The translations under genes and the position numbers were made by a program. A DNA stretch of 6,324 bases from an uncultured Verrucomicrobiota bacterium (GTDB lineage: Bacteria; Verrucomicrobiota; Kiritimatiellia; RFP12; UBA1067): the NCBI GenBank assembly GCA_947305585.1, contig CAMZDY010000061.1:1-6324 (forward strand), written 5' to 3'. Positions 5,788 to 6,324 of the stretch are shown one piece after another (the first letter of the stretch is position 1; every line of letters begins with the position of its first letter). Below the pieces are notes generated by a model. The model had not been told where the DNA came from and searched no databases. It saw only the letters and a program-made list of their open reading frames with translations.

Positions 5788-6324
5788 AGAACGCGGCCCA
5801 ACGCAAATTGGCATGGCGGCTGGTGGGGGCGGTGGCCATATCGTTCGTCGCCTCGCTGGTGTTCACCTGGTTTTTCCACGAGAACCTGACCGAGCGCGAA
5901 ATGCACCGGTTGTTCGACAACGTTTTCCACGACGTGGAGGTGGACATCCGCGAGCGCGTGGACGCGAGGATGCTGCACCAGGCCATGTTCGTGCGCGACC
6001 GCTACTACGAAATGCGCGACGAGGCGTGGTGGAACGATCCGGACGAGTCCAGCCGCCGGCTGAGGGAGCTCGCGAACGAACTGCACGTGGACGAAATCTG
6101 CATCGCCGACGACAACGGAATCCTGACCCACAGCGCCCGGCGCGAGGAGGTGGGGGCGCTCGATTTCTGCCATGTCGAAGGCCAGGCCCGCGAGTTCGCG
6201 GCGCTGCTGACGGACAAGGCGGAGGTCACGCAGCCGCTCCTGCCCAATTCGCTCCGGGGCGAGATGGTGAAATACGTGGGCGTGTGGCTGCCCGACGGCG
6301 GCTTCGTGCAGGTGGGCGGACGCG
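5784..6324 (+). CDS. Membrane sensor protein, N-terminal part (runs off the window); possibly a SpoIIE-type phosphatase sensor
   Basis: The frame is open from ATG 5784 to the window edge, giving 180 residues of a longer protein. A short basic N-terminus (KNAAQRK) precedes one membrane segment at about 11-31 (WRLVGAVAIS onward). A helical region follows (about 35-80), then a mixed alpha/beta region (about 95-180) that looks like an extracytoplasmic Cache/PAS-like sensory domain, with strands such as EICIADDNGILTHSA (104-118) and MVKYVGVW (161-168). A second membrane segment and the output domain should lie beyond 6324 and cannot be seen. The general pattern, and the STAS gene two genes upstream, suggest a SpoIIE/PP2C-type phosphatase output that would dephosphorylate the STAS protein. 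A histidine kinase or diguanylate cyclase is also possible. The start is supported by the purine-rich site at 5769-5778 and the ATGA overlap with the binding-protein gene. Confidence 0.85.
   Translation, partial: MKNAAQRKLAWRLVGAVAISFVASLVFTWFFHENLTEREMHRLFDNVFHDVEVDIRERVDARMLHQAMFVRDRYYEMRDEAWWNDPDESSRRLRELANELHVDEICIADDNGILTHSARREEVGALDFCHVEGQAREFAALLTDKAEVTQPLLPNSLRGEMVKYVGVWLPDGGFVQVGGR

Overview
The window is GC-rich (G/C-biased third codon positions) and densely packed. Everything found reads on the + strand, with no intergenic gap longer than 30 bases. It looks like a Gram-negative bacterium: there is a cleavable secretion signal on a periplasmic binding protein and a membrane-anchored sensor with a periplasmic domain. 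The combination of a Pfa-like lipid/polyketide locus with an anti-anti-sigma protein, solute-binding protein and sensor suggests the Planctomycetes-Verrucomicrobia-Lentisphaerae/Kiritimatiellae group. That placement is a weak guess from general knowledge, not shown by the sequence.

Region 1 (1-53) is the 3' part of a serine tRNA with an encoded CCA end. The rest of the tRNA lies outside the window.

Region 2 (78-4783) is a two-gene unit joined by a 4-base GTGA overlap. It has the order ketoacyl synthase (KS) | KS-AT linker - acyltransferase (AT) - double-hotdog dehydratase (DH) - 4'-phosphopantetheinyl transferase (PPTase). The KS has the long insertion typical of polyunsaturated fatty acid (Pfa), heterocyst glycolipid and related iterative synthases. 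The key observation is that all three acyl-processing domains have lost catalytic residues: KS Cys to Met204 and first His to Asp330; AT Ser to Ala201 and His to Asn315; DH His to Ser560 and Asp to Glu744. The C-terminal PPTase keeps its metal-binding and catalytic residues. No acyl carrier protein (ACP) or ketoreductase is present. The reading frames are long and intact, so this looks like a maintained non-catalytic, scaffold-like synthase with a live PPTase rather than a decaying pseudogene. The obvious hypothesis is that it assists an active synthase encoded elsewhere.

Region 3 (4814 to the window end) has three tightly coupled genes: a single-domain STAS anti-anti-sigma protein, a secreted family 3 solute-binding protein lacking the usual last C-terminal segment and any permease partner, and the N-terminal 180 residues of a membrane sensor. 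The sensor's output domain is cut off. Together they suggest a signalling module in which a periplasmic ligand is sensed and relayed to a partner-switching system; a SpoIIE-type phosphatase output for the sensor is a prediction. No terminator is visible between regions 2 and 3, so they may share a transcript.
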